From Lumbricus terrestris (Eukaryota > Annelida > Clitellata > Crassiclitellata > Lumbricidae), in NCBI GenBank assembly GCA_949752735.1, contig OX457047.1, positions 17,141,207-17,205,206 on the forward strand: a stretch of 64,000 nucleotides of DNA, in the 5' to 3' direction. The position numbers and the translations under genes were made by a program. Of this stretch, positions 45,251 to 56,045 are shown piece by piece. Each line of letters opens with the position of its first letter. The stretch's first letter is position 1. The notes below the pieces were generated by a model, which saw only the letters and a program-made list of their open reading frames with translations, was not told the origin of the DNA and did not search any database.

Positions 45251-45427
45251 TTAGAATTCGTCGTGAAAGTTCCGACTGGCATCGACCATTTTACTTCCAA
45301 GAAATAGTTCCGCATTTTCGAGTACTTCGTTAATGGACAGTTCACCGTTGCCGTCCATATCCGCAAGACGAATCAGGTTCTCGGCTTCCAGTTTGGCGTG
45401 GTTGGAGTTGTGTGGGTCAACATACAC
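45251..45427 (-). CDS. SDF4: SDF4 exon 7 (residues 475-532, stop)
   Basis: Acceptor GTTCCAG. Encodes V-Y-V-D-P-H-N, EF loop D-M-D-G-N-G-E-L-S-I-N-E, G-S-K-M-V-D-A and the terminal H-D-E-F. This last loop is canonical here, whereas the human one lacks several ligands. Confidence 0.93.
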   Translation of the reverse strand: MYVDPHNSNHAKLEAENLIRLADMDGNGELSINEVLENAELFLGSKMVDASRNFHDEF

Positions 45428-48400
45428 CTGGAACACACCACATGCCACAATTGAACTACAACCGATCACTTACCGGATATCTTCCTTGGTTTGGCGCTGT
45501 CTCGCGGGTGTGGCCCCTGTCTATTTGCAGGAGCTCTGTTGCTCCACCCTGAACGTTCAGCGCCGTGGCTCTCTCCGCTCTTCTAAACAGGCTCAGCTTC
45601 TTGTCCCCTGGTCACGCACTTCTATTACACAGCACCGTGCCTTTTCTGTCGTTGGCCCTATAACCTGGAATGGGCTTCCTGTGGAACTACGTCTTGTGCC
45701 TAGAGCCTTTGAGACTACGTTCTACTCTGCTCTTAAAACTATTCTTTTTAACCGTGGTTGGGTCGGGAGCGCTTCTGAGTAGATACTCTTGAAGAAGCGC
45801 TATATAAGTGTTTTGAAATGAATGAATGAATGAAGAATGCAAGGACATGCAGGTAAAGGCATTCGATGATTCAAGATGATCACCATGTTTTTCAGGATCG
45901 TAACGATCATTATTATTGTATTGTATTTAAGCATTTATAAAGATTCTCTAGTAGGGTGAACCGTTCAGAAGTGCTACCAGTGTGCAAGGTCCCACAAGAA
46001 GAGGCCGGTTTTGAGGAGAATGAAGATGAGAGACTGCCAGACAGGAATATAGAGCAAATAGGAGAAAGCGCATTCCAAATAGACGGACCAATTGAGGCAA
46101 ATGAACGAGACTGAGCCGTAGCAGTTCTAGAACGAGGAACCAAGAGGTCAAATGAACGAAGTGGACAGAGGGAGGAAGCTGCTTAACTATTGCTATTACC
46201 ATTAAAATATTTATTTTAATGTCAAGTACTCCAACCTACAATACACTGATGGTGCCTAGCACTAATACGCTCAAGTGTATATGTACACATACGCCTAATT
46301 TGCTTAGGGTCCCTAAACAAAAACTAACTTTGGAAGGCTCAAATACACATTGCAAGGCGAAAGTGAAAACCAGATGACTACCCGGTAGCACTCTTACAAT
46401 TATATCAATTATATAGAGGTGAAAAGCGAAAGAGAATTCAGCGGTAGGACAGATGGATTCCTTGCAGGTCACCATCCAGTTAAATTTTACTCCTGCAAAA
46501 CTCAATTTTCACCTGTAACTACTAAATCGTTCACCGGATAGTCTTACTGTGTACTTGTCAGTTTTGAACCAATAAATTAATAATATTATTATTATTATTA
46601 TTATTAAAAATAACCTTTAGTTCAGCTTCATCGATAAATCCATCGCTGTTGAGATCAATGACATCTCGGAATTCCTTCTTGCGTTCTATCAACCATTCTT
46701 GGTCGCCGGCGATATTCGCGCCATCGACCTCTCCAGGTGGAAGCATCGCAAATTCCTCCTCAGTTATTAGTTTATCTTCATTCCGGTCTGATACGAACGA
46801 AACATTCAACAAATGCATCATACAGTAACACATTCAAGTATTAGCAAGTGTTGCTTACAAGCATTGTATCAACATGATAAGAAAATGCAATTTTCGCACA
46901 CACACACAAATGTGTCATCATCATCATCATCAAAATCCTTGGGCTAAATGCCCGTAGGGGTCCGACGCCACTCTCTGTCTGAGTCTGTCTCGCATCATAT
47001 TGCCCAGCTTCAACCACAAATGTGTACATACACATAAATACCCAAAAAGCATTTAACAGATTTTTAATTAGGTCTGTGTCGGCTAGCATGAATACCCTGC
47101 ATAATTCTTACATTAGCAAACTGTGTATGGCTTCAAAGAACTTGCTTCAAATACGCATCCTCAGCATAATATATATTGCAACCGTTCTAACATAATAAAT
47201 CAAAGGTCAATCAATGCCTGGAGTAATAATTAAACTGGATGCACAGAGAAATGATCAAAACTGGACGAACTCTTACAATGATTTCACTATTTCATGCAAA
47301 TGTTTCAAAACTTGCGTTGCCTCACATGTTCACAAAGCCTAAATATCAAAAACACTCAATAGTTTCTTAAAACAGATATTTTCAGGATATATTGAATAGA
47401 ATTGCATTTTATTTTAATATGCCAATTAATATAGCATTGTCGGTAGCAAGATACTTTTAAGATACTAAGCACATACTGTCAACAGTCAGCGTTAGAGTTC
47501 AACAGAAATTACAGTTTTAACTGTACTTTCTGTATATTTTTTAAGGAAAAAAATAGAATTATAAATAGAACTTATGTAGGTATGCGCATTTTGCACTTGT
47601 CATAGCGCCCCTTCCAGATTTCTACTAAGAGGCGCTTCCAACTACATCGCGGACACTGAATCAGAGTTTCACGCCGAAGCGCTGAACAATTTCGAGTGAA
47701 GGACTTGTAATACAAATATAAAACTTATAATACACAGTAAGGACACAAGCAGTCATACTTACTCCAGCTGGATTCCAACTTGTGCGAAAACAGAATAGAA
47801 CGGCGACTTCAAAAATTGACGTACCAAAGTTATCGATAAGATCCTTGACCATTCGAACGAGCATCGTTTGACTCTGCTCTGGATGTCGGAAGTTCATGAG
47901 TTCATGGAATGTCAGTCGATTGTCCTGCGGCTCTTCATCTGCCTCGGCCCAGCGAAATTTATAGCGGATTATTCTCTCTTTTTCTGCAGAATTGGTAACA
48001 ATACATGAATGTCATTGTCTCATAGCACACCAGTCCATTTCATGCTTAGAAGCGCTTACACGAGTTCCATAAATGATCAAAAGTCCTCAAAGAACTCATT
48101 TTTTCAATGCAATAAAAACAGTGCTTTCTAGGTTCACTATTCAATAAATTATAAGCACCAATTAGTTGTCAAGAGATAATAGACAAGAAATACGGCCTTA
48201 ATTATAATGCATAACCATTAACCACCAAACTCCAATAGCACATATTGGTCTTATGCTTTCAAATATCCTCATTTCAATCAAATTTTATTACATTGAGGTG
48301 GAAAAGCATCTTTTCTGACTGCAAGTAAAAATAAATCATCTCCTAGTAAAAACCAGTATCAGTAGTCAAACCAAAAACTCTAATGCAATCTGGTATAAAT

Positions 48401-51400
48401 TTTCTAGTTCTTTTAATCATCTTCAGAACCATACACCATAACTCAGCCCATTGAAACTTGAGTGTTGGGTCAAGCGTCTATCTAGTGTAATAGAAGTTTA
48501 AATATTCTGTCTTACCATCTGGATCGAGAGACTGAGTGTCGGAGTCTTCTGAATGTTGTTCGGCTGTGTCCAGGTCATGACCCTTCGCCAGCAGAAAGTG
48601 AACGTAGAACTCTTTCCACGTCACAAACCCTATACAGAGACACCACACAACAACTGGCTTAAACTCAACTGGTGTAACTGCAAAACAATGGCACGTGCTG
48701 CCTCAAACATCCTTCTTCACAAACGTATTGTTATATGCAGAAGAAAACAAACAAGTTTAAACACAGAAGAAAAGTAATGACAGACTAACTGCGTAACAAC
48801 AATTCTGGGCCCATTGTATGTACTCGGTAGTGAGTATACTCATATCCATGCATGATATGATGTCACACCTTCCTGTCTTGGGCTTTCTCCATTTAAACAC
48901 CAGGCGAAAACCATGCTGTTTCCAGACCACTTTTCTGCTATCAAACGATGAAACTCAAATTGTCTGTATAAAGAGTAAGATAAAGATCATCTACAGTCAG
49001 TGGCAGTACGCACTGGTATCGCATAGCCCACTGCACGCATCACCTCTCAACACATGTGAGACAAACACAGCCTGCCCACAATGGTTGCTTGATAAATTCT
49101 GTCCAGTTTGCATCAGAGTATTCAGGGCAAATATCCTCTCTGCCATGGGCAGAGACCTGCGGGGGCAAAAAGGCGGTCAAAGACAAATGCATGGGCCATC
49201 CTCCCACCACACATCCATTGAGGGGACCGTCCACCTGCCCCCCCCCCCCAGTCTCCGCCCATGCTCTCTGCTGCAATAGAACTTGGTGACTGACATCGCC
49301 ACAACTCAGAATCACACTGCTAAGAGACCCTGCAAGTGTATTACAAACTTTTGTAATATAACAATAATTAATAGCAACAATGAAATGGTGATACCATCGC
49401 TGTTTGTGTCGAGATGCGTGAAAACTCTCTTGTTATCCATGATCGCCTCATTCAGATGGATCTTCACATTGAGCATAATCCAATCCTTTAGTTCGTCTCG
49501 ATCTAGATAACCGTCTCTGTTGGTATCCGCTCTGCAACAACATATTCCATGATACAAAAACATGACATTCAGAACAGTCACTGACTCAGCCAATCAGAGT
49601 AACTGGAACACATCATGTGTGTGTGTGGGTGTATTGTGTGTGGGTGTGTGCATGCGCGTGCGACATGCGTGTATTTATCATCATCACAGTGTTGAGGCAT
49701 TAAGATTCAATGGGTTTCGTATCCAAACTCAAGTATGCCCATAGGTCTCAGTTGGGGTTCTGCCTGACCTAATTTAGCTCCTTTAACACACACACACACC
49801 TTTGGATCTGAGAAAGCTAATGAGTAATGTGAAGAACGTTTTTTTATTCACATGTTATATTTCGATTATTCCTGTTTTTGAATGCAGGCTAAACAAAAAT
49901 GACTCCTTACATTTACACAGGACTGGTTTCTTCTTCTTTAGCCGCCTTGTACAGGTTTTTGGGCAATAATTAATTAGAGTTCCGGAAAATTTCAAATCTT
50001 ATTTACAAAATAAAAGCATTCAATTAGTTAATCTATGAAAGCAGATTGACGAATAATTATGTTTGCAAAATAAACAAATACCTCTGGAGATTCAAAACAT
50101 GATCCTTAACGATAGAAACGGAATATTAAGTGGAGCACCATCTATCGCTGAGAGTGAGATCATGACCACAATATGTTCACAAGTAACCTATCCTTTAATA
50201 TAGAATCCTTGGCTAAACACTTATGTATAACATTGTTTGTAACTCAGAGTGTGGTCCGTAACTGAGAATTAAAAGTCCATACTCACTTACTTATAAGTGA
50301 ATGAATGAATGAAGAAATGAGAGGGGGTTTGAACCCAGGTAGCAGCATCAAAACAGTGCAGCAACTTACTTCTCGAAGATATCTCTTAATCGATTGACAA
50401 GCTTCGATTCGCTTTCCCATTCAAACTCCTCGTGATTCCCAAGCAGGACTTCTTTCTTGTAGTCACGATTCAGATGGCCGTCGTGTTCCATGCGTACGCC
50501 GTCGATGTGGTCCGGAGGCTGGAGATCATCCATCTTCAGAGGCAAGAGCGTAGATTTCTGGACAGCCTGTTGAGGCGACATCTTGGAAAACACTCCCACC
50601 TGTAAAAGATAACAAACTGCTAACTAAAATAATTAATTGACAGTTCAATTACATACATAACTGTAATTTGCGGAAAGCATCTGTAAATACATGAATACCT
50701 TTTCAAACCATTGATATGATTACTTATTACTTGTAAATGTCAATAGTCAACTACAGGGCAGATTCTGCATGCATCGTGCTATTCATGAAATAAGAACGGG
50801 GAAAGGAGAGTGTTGCATTCAGAGAAGCCAAGGTGTGGGTCGACAACAACACCTAAGTTTGTGGCTGAAGATACTGCCACTCTGGAACCAAACTTCTGTG
50901 GAACTTCTCTAGAGATGAGTAATAGTGTCACCACCGCCACCACCGCCGCCGCCAGCATACACCACCACCACCGCTGCCACCACCAACACCACCACTGCCA
51001 CCACCACCAACACCACCCACCACCACCGTCTTCACCATCATCACCACCACCACCCACCACCATCACCACCACCCACCACCACCACCGCCACCACTACCAC
51101 CCCTAAAAAGCACCTAGCAATATTAGTTCTACTTCAGATGGTTAATAAATGATTGCATCTCACCAGTTCCGGCTGATGCATCCTGCCTTCATTTTCATCC
51201 GGTCGGTGTCGTAAAATCTCCTTTTCAGCCGGTTTCTTTCGCTGGCTTCGGCTATTGTTTAAGCCTGCGAAAAACTTTTCCCTTAGAGCATCATTCTGGA
51301 TACTGTCTGCCTCCCCCAGACCATCACCAGCCCCAAGCTGGTCGTTTAGATCGGAGTCCATCACTGCATTATTGTTCTTTGTTTGGTCCCTTTCACGTTT

Positions 51401-51772
51401 GGTCTTCATCTCGGCAGCGTGAAATTGAAATTTTGCGGCTTGACCCTGGACATCATCAGCCTGATTGTGCAATTGATTAGCGAGGAATCCCGGTTCCTTT
51501 TGCTTACCATCCTCAGCGATGACCGCATTCCTCAGAGGCAACTGTTTAATAGATGTTTGGTTTTTATCGGCTGGTTGTAGCAATTGCGGAGGGACGTCGG
51601 CGTCGAATGGCTTTACGGAAAAACTGGAATTTGCTGGAGCATCGCTCGTGTCGTTGCCTGCTCGCCGCCTATTATGTCTGATTGCGGCGCCATCAATTTC
51701 TATTGTCTTGAGAATAACAAAATAGGCCGCAGCGACTAATAAGGCACGGACGATCCGCGATCTGACCGACAT
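45251..51772 (-). CDS. SDF4: SDF4/Cab45: 45-kDa calcium-binding EF-hand protein, 7 coding exons
   Basis: Exons 51772-51164, 50599-50370, 49531-49395, 48629-48516, 47983-47825, 46787-46615 and 45427-45251 join to 1599 bases, 532 residues, with all phases consistent. Residues 1-30 look like a signal sequence or anchor. P-P-D-H-I-D-G-V-R-M-E (residues 231-241) then D-G-H-L-N-R (243-248) match the Cab45 core. EF loops are at 282-293, 321-332, 417-428, 461-472 and 497-508; a sixth near 378-391 lacks ligands, as in vertebrate Cab45. The protein ends H-D-E-F, like vertebrate H-E-E-F. Known role: Ca2+ binding and cargo sorting in the Golgi lumen. Vertebrate Cab45 is about 360 residues; here an extra ~170-residue, Gln/Asn/Lys-rich N-terminal region comes from exon 1. 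Reticulocalbin and calumenin (CREC) are the related alternatives, but the core motifs favour SDF4. Confidence 0.92.
45468..45830 (+). pseudogene. LINE 3' end in SDF4 intron 6
   Basis: The frame at 45333-45782 contains L-L-V-P-W-S-R-T and V-V-G-P-I-T-W-N-G-L-P, then GGGAGCGCTTCTGAGTAG, GAAGCGCTATATAAGTG and a (GAAT)n tail. The frame's first 45 codons overlap SDF4 exon 7 antisense and are not LINE. Confidence 0.85.
45920..46200 (-). pseudogene. LINE family A 3' end in SDF4 intron 6, minus strand
   Basis: The minus frame 46143-45913 has V-P-R-S-R-T-A-T-A-Q-S-R-S-F and S-I-G-P-S-I-W-N, closely like the C-terminus of the LINE at 13600-14765. Its (ACAAT)n-type tail lies at 45917-45932. Confidence 0.85.
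46615..46787 (-). CDS. SDF4: SDF4 exon 6 (residues 417-474)
   Basis: Acceptor CGTATCAG, donor CTAAAG|GTTATT (a weak donor, but phase and homology require it). Encodes EF loops D-R-N-E-D-K-L-I-T-E-E-E and D-L-N-S-D-G-F-I-D-E-A-E. Confidence 0.9.
46788..47824 (-). other. SDF4 intron 5 with a SINE fragment
   Basis: 47594-47710 is a partial tRNA-derived SINE, minus strand (TAGCGCCCCTTCCAG, GCGGACACTGAATCAGAGTT, GAAGCGCTGAACAATT). The rest is AT-rich with no coding signal. Confidence 0.75.
47825..47983 (-). CDS. SDF4: SDF4 exon 5 (residues 364-417)
   Basis: Acceptor TTCTGCAG, donor CTTTG|GTACGT. Encodes the degenerate third EF-hand and H-P-E-Q-S-Q-T-M-L, matching the Cab45 H-P-E-H-S block. Confidence 0.92.
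48516..48629 (-). CDS. SDF4: SDF4 exon 4 (residues 326-364)
   Basis: Acceptor CTGTATAG, donor CAGATG|GTAAGA. Completes the second EF loop (G-F-V-T-W-K-E) and encodes H-F-L-L-A-K-G-H, as in Cab45. Confidence 0.92.
49144..49263. mobile_element. hAT-like MITE in SDF4 intron 3, 120 bp
   Basis: Ends CATGGGCAGAGACCTGCG and CAGTCTCCGCCCATG, with exact 8-bp duplication CTCTCTGC (49136-49143, 49264-49271). Confidence 0.92.
49395..49531 (-). CDS. SDF4: SDF4 exon 3 (residues 280-326)
   Basis: Acceptor TTGTTGCAG, donor GCGATG|GTATCA. Encodes EF loop D-T-N-R-D-G-Y-L-D-R-D-E and the start of the second loop D-T-N-S-D-G. Confidence 0.93.
49532..50369 (-). other. SDF4 intron 2
   Basis: 838 bases. A (GT)n-rich stretch lies at 49615-49670; otherwise AT-rich with no recognisable element. 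Confidence 0.75.
50370..50599 (-). CDS. SDF4: SDF4 exon 2 (residues 204-280)
   Basis: Acceptor TTTTACAG, donor CGAGAA|GTAAGT. Contains P-P-D-H-I-D-G-V-R-M-E and D-G-H-L-N-R, the segment that identifies Cab45. Confidence 0.93.
50932..51104. repeat. (CAC/CAT)n trinucleotide tract in SDF4 intron 1
   Basis: Imperfect CACCAC repeat with CGC and CAT variants. Confidence 0.95.
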
Positions 51773-51809
51773 CTGTCTTTAGGCTCTTCAGTCACCCTCT
51801 AGTGGTCAC
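51164..51809 (-). CDS. SDF4: SDF4 exon 1 coding part (residues 1-203) plus short 5' UTR
   Basis: Coding runs 51772-51164 with donor GAACTG|GTGAGA, phase 0. A TGTTTTTACAG acceptor ends at 51810, so a non-coding exon probably lies upstream. Residues 8-26 are hydrophobic; the rest is low-complexity, rich in Asp, Asn, Gln and Lys, with no recognisable domain. Confidence 0.85.
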
Positions 51810-52447
51810 CTGTAAAAACAGATAAGACCAGTTAAATTGTTAACCAGGAGCACAAAAGTTAAAGTATTACTAATTCTTCCGTACTCATTAAGTATCAATT
51901 CCTAAAGACAAGGCGTAGGAATCCTGTATGGAAATATAGTCCTATTGGCTTCCATGTCTTACATGATATCGCCGTTGGGATGTTACTAGCCATTAGTCAC
52001 TGTCCATACTGTCTCAAACTCTGACTCAAGCTTAATGGTTTAGAATTTCCGTGTTTCAATATTAAGGTATCTTATCCTCTCCGTTCTTTATAGCTAAAGT
52101 TTAACGCTGAAGCATATTTTCACAACCGGCGCGCCATACGAAGACGCATACGTCGCACCTCTTCTAACACCAACGCTAACTACACTAATTCACTACAACC
52201 CTATTCACAGAATCATTGCACAAAACGAAGATTAATATTCTAAACTTATTTTCGTTCGGCGCTTTGTTGAATAATGGGAAACCGAAAATATAAGAGTAAA
52301 ACACGCAAAAATAACATACTCTCCTATCCATAACAAACACAACGTTGACTGTCTTTCATTACTGTTCGACGCATGGTTCGGACCATGCTCGGAGTAATGT
52401 GCGAATACGTCAGTTTTGAGAATCGCACCTAAGAATAGGTATAATTA
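51810..52447. other. region upstream of SDF4
   Basis: Expected to hold the promoter and any non-coding first exon; no specific promoter element could be assigned. Confidence 0.45.
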
Positions 52448-53638
52448 GGGGAGGGCGGGGCAAAACGCCCACCTTAAGGAAAACGGTGTAGAGAGCAAAA
52501 TACATTAACATCTAATGTTAATTTTTTATCATCATAAACATCTGCACTTATGCTACAACATCACTAAATAAAAAAACTTAAATAGATTCAAATTTAGGCA
52601 CAGAATTGTATGAAAGTTTTTTGTCCAAATGGGGCGTTTTGCCCCACCTAGGGGGCAAAATGCCCATAACCTGGGCATCTTACCCCAATGATAATGTATA
52701 CTAAATAATTGACTAACGTACGTGCATGTACGTATATATGTATGCATGTATATATGTATGTATATATATATATATATGCATGCATGTATGTATGTATGCA
52801 TGCATGCATGTATTTATATATGTGTGCATGTATGTATGCATGTATGTATGTATGTATGTATGTATGTATGCATGTGCATGTATGTATGCATGCATGCATG
52901 CATGTATGTATGTATGTATGCATGTATGTATGCATGCATGTATGTATGTACGCATGTATGTATGTATGTTTGTATGTATGTATGTATGTATGTATGTATG
53001 TATGTATGCATACATGTATGTATGTATGTATGTATGTATGTATGTATGCATACATGTATGTATGTATGTATGTATGTATGTATGTATGTTTGTATGTATG
53101 TATGTATGTATGTATGCATACATGTATGTATGTATGTATGTATGTATGTTTGTATGTATGTATGTATGTATTTCTGTATTATGTAGGTTTGTATGCCCAG
53201 TCATGTGAGGTAAGACGCCCAGTCACGTGGGGTAAGACGCCCATTCCCGTGAGCATCTTACCCCCAAGCAGTAGTAGTTACATTCCATACTCCATGCCTG
53301 AAACGAATATATACTTCAATGGCAGGTTTAAGTTCAATGTAACATACCTAAATAAGTATGAATCCAACAAAGCATGGATCTTTCGGAAAAAGCGAAACTA
53401 AGTAATTTTAACAAATTAATGAAAAATGGAAACCCTTACATCAGCTTTCGCAAAAATCGATTTTTCTTGATTACGAGTGGCCTGTTCACAGAGAACGCGA
53501 AAGTACGATGTATTTCAACCGGAAATGCATAAAACTAAACGGTGCGTTCCAACTAAAATTTGGATTCGGCACATCAGTTGACTGAAATAATGCCTATGGG
53601 CATCTTACCTCCCATGGGCGTTTTGCCCCGCCCTCCCC
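52448..53638. mobile_element. TA-flanked element with GGGGAGGGCGGGGCAAAACG ends, 1191 bp
   Basis: It begins GGGGAGGGCGGGGCAAAACG and ends CGTTTTGCCCCGCCCTCCCC, an exact inverted match, with TA on each side (52446-52447, 53639-53640). Inside, GGCGTTTTGCCCCACC and repeated GGTAAGACGCCCA / GCATCTTACCCC motifs flank a (TATG)n array. No transposase frame. Related by its ends to 19585-20299. Confidence 0.88.
52726..53175. repeat. (TATG)n array inside the 52448-53638 element
   Basis: About 450 bases of TATG/CATG tetranucleotides; long M-Y-V-C and I-H-T-Y frames through it are artefacts. Confidence 0.97.
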
Positions 53639-53743
53639 TAGGCCTATTTTTTTACCACATCTTTTATATGTGAAGACTATGTATATAGGCCTAATTATAA
53701 TGAGAGGTCGTTGGTTCGTATAGAGACCTGCAGGGTTGCTTGC

Positions 53744-53836
53744 TACATGCTTAACGACGCTGCCATTTCAAAGATGATTAGTATCGCCTCCTCCATTATC
53801 CAGGCTTGGGACTGGCACTGGCAGAATGCGACCAGT
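53744..53836 (-). repeat. dispersed ~100-bp repeat, copy 3
   Basis: The reverse complement has CCAGTGCCAGTCCCAAGCC, GAGGCGATACTAATCATCTT and GGCAGCGTCGTTAAGCATG, as in the copy at 35503. Confidence 0.75.
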
Positions 53837-53839
53837 GTC

Positions 53840-55385
53840 TAAGGAAACCTTAGACTTGGGCGGGAGGCTAAAAATGTGTACAGAGTCTTAGAAAACAGCC
53901 ATAGCCCTATAGCTGCCGAAGTGAACTTGCACAGTGTTCCACTGGCAATAAATTAAATCTAATTCACGGTATTTTCAAGTTGTAGGCCCCTATGCGAGTT
54001 TTTGTCTGCAAGTAGGCATATAATTAATCAGATGCATCACTAATTAAAGGACCTACTTCTACCCCTTTTAAAAAAATTGAAAAGCACCGACCAATTAAGG
54101 ACATAATATAATCCAGCCTATAAGCTTATGATAGGCTATAGCAAAGTCGATCAAGACGGTTATCCAGGGGAATGAATCAAAGTGGCTTTTTTCAACTTCT
54201 CTTCGTCTGGGGGGGGGTACGATTAATAGGCCTACGGGGGATACTCTATTTCATGACACCGGCATTGGCCTACCATGTAATTTGAAGGAGCCCCCAATAA
54301 TTACTCGGCCGCTAGCCTATATAGGCTAATAGGAAAACCGAAAACGCGAACATTACGTGTGTCCTACGTTTCACAATCGCTCGAGACGTAGGCCTGCCGT
54401 CATTGCCCGTTGTACTGGAAGAGACGATTGTTGTTCGTACTCTTTCAGTCTTGGTGGCGAGCGGTGCTAATTGAGCAGCAGGCTAAATCTTCGGGGGACT
54501 TTAGTTGCAGCGTAGCACGTGGGTTATCGTTCAACTTCAATCGCACAGAGAATTAACCCGAAACAGTTTTGAATCCTTTCTTGCTGGTTAATTGATCATC
54601 GGTTTATAATATTTACATTGTATTTATAACGATTCACTTGTCATAATCTATTCTTCATTTCTTGCTCGCTCCAGGCCTTTCTCTTGCAAAGGCACCCGTT
54701 TAAGAGATGCTATACATCTAGCTCTCCGGGTGTCTGCTGGCCTGTCGTTCGTGAGTGATCCCTTCGCCCCCTTGCGGCCGATGCTCTACCGTCAACAATC
54801 CCGGGCGAATGATCCCTCTCTTCTCTCGCGTTCCTTCTTAACCCCCTTCGTTTCAGCTGTCAATCATCCTTCTCTGGACCCTGGGGCAACTGCAGCATCT
54901 CCGATTGCCCGCCTACCTCATCTCTCTGTCTCTCTCTCTATCTCTCTCTCTGTCTCTCTCTCTCTCTCTGTCTCTCTCTTTAATCGGCATTGACTATTAG
55001 GCTAATTGTTCACGGAATTGATCTAGGCCTATGATTATGATGATTATAGTCATAAAACAGTACATTAATATACGGTAATAAACATCGTCGTCGAATCTCG
55101 CTCTCACTACACCCGTCAATTCTCTCTTTGTAGGATAATAGCCTACGTTGATGTGGTTTTTACGACCGAGTTCACATGCAGATGATGCAGGACCGATCTT
55201 TGTTGACGTAGGCATATTTTGCTCCGCCCCTCGGCGGTGAAGCGTAACTATCTTTTGGACTTAACTATAACAATAGGCCTAGGACTATTATAGACTGTAA
55301 GTTATTGTCTAACGTCTGATCATCTTTAGGCCAAGACCTGCAATTAAAGCATCTCAAGTATCGATTGGGACATGACGTCCGTTAT
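53840..55385. other. intergenic; CT-rich tract and an unrecognised frame
   Basis: 54920-54980 is a (TCTC)n tract. The 87-codon frame at 54730-54993 is Ser/Leu-rich and runs into that tract; no family was recognised. 55387-55420 is (TA)n. Confidence 0.5.
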
Positions 55386-55436
55386 TATATATATATATAT
55401 ATATATAATATATTATATAGTTTGTTTGTTTGTATG

Positions 55437-55653
55437 TGCACTTGTTATAGCGCCCCTTCAAGCTCTGTCTCTACTCAGAGGCGCTCCCGAATGCAGAGCG
55501 GACACTGCATCGGAGTTTCACGCCGAAGCGCTGAGCAATTGTGAGTGAAGGACTTGCCCAAGGTCCTTACGCGGCGAGGTGGATTCGAACCTCGAACCTT
55601 CCGGCTTCAAGGCAACGATCGACGCCACCACTACGTACACCACCGCGCCCCAC
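55437..55653 (-). repeat. tRNA-derived SINE, best-preserved copy
   Basis: Read on the minus strand: a TGGGGCGCGGTGGTGTACG head with an A-box-like TAGTGGTGGCG, then the B-box GGTTCGAATCC, ACCTTGGGCAAGTCCTTCAC, and a 3' part CGGGAGCGCCTCTGAGTAG to GAAGGGGCGCTATAACAAG. The 3' part matches the LINE 3' ends in this window. Confidence 0.88.
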
Positions 55654-55855
55654 AAAAATAGTTATAATTAGGCATTGGCTGTCATGGTGTCATTTGATTT
55701 TATTGTTGAAGCAAACGAATAAAATATTCAACTAAATTCCTGCTTCCGTGCTTGGTCAAGCTGAGAGCGGCCCGGCCCCGTTTTTGAGGATTTTGGTCAC
55801 CGTACGTAGACCTATACGTGTGCCCCTTGTCCCCTACTATTGATGAGGACTTTGG

Positions 55856-55997
55856 ATGCAGGCCCATAATTATTATAAACTAATACCATTTTCGATGGAA
55901 GGGGAGACGTTAGAGCAGGCGACGAGGTTTTTGTATCTGGGAGGACTGACTGATGAAAATGGCAAACGCACAGGAGATGTAAAACGAAGAATCGGTT

Positions 55998-56045
<48 letters not shown>

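Noticed and set aside
45333..45782. 149-codon plus-strand frame taken as one gene
   Set aside because: Its first third is antisense to SDF4 exon 7, and the rest is a LINE C-terminus.
50810..51106. His/Pro/Thr-rich frame
   Set aside because: Translation of the (CAC)n tract in SDF4 intron 1.
52709..53401. 230-codon frame and its antisense partners
   Set aside because: Read through the TATG array inside a mobile element; no codon structure beyond the repeat.
54730..54993. 87-codon Ser/Leu-rich frame as a possible gene
   Set aside because: No recognisable family, no splice or neighbour support, and it ends in a CT-rich simple repeat.
55560..55640. Possible tRNA gene (B-box GGTTCGAATCC)
   Set aside because: It lies in a SINE head with the rest of the cloverleaf degraded, and the same unit recurs with a LINE-like 3' end.
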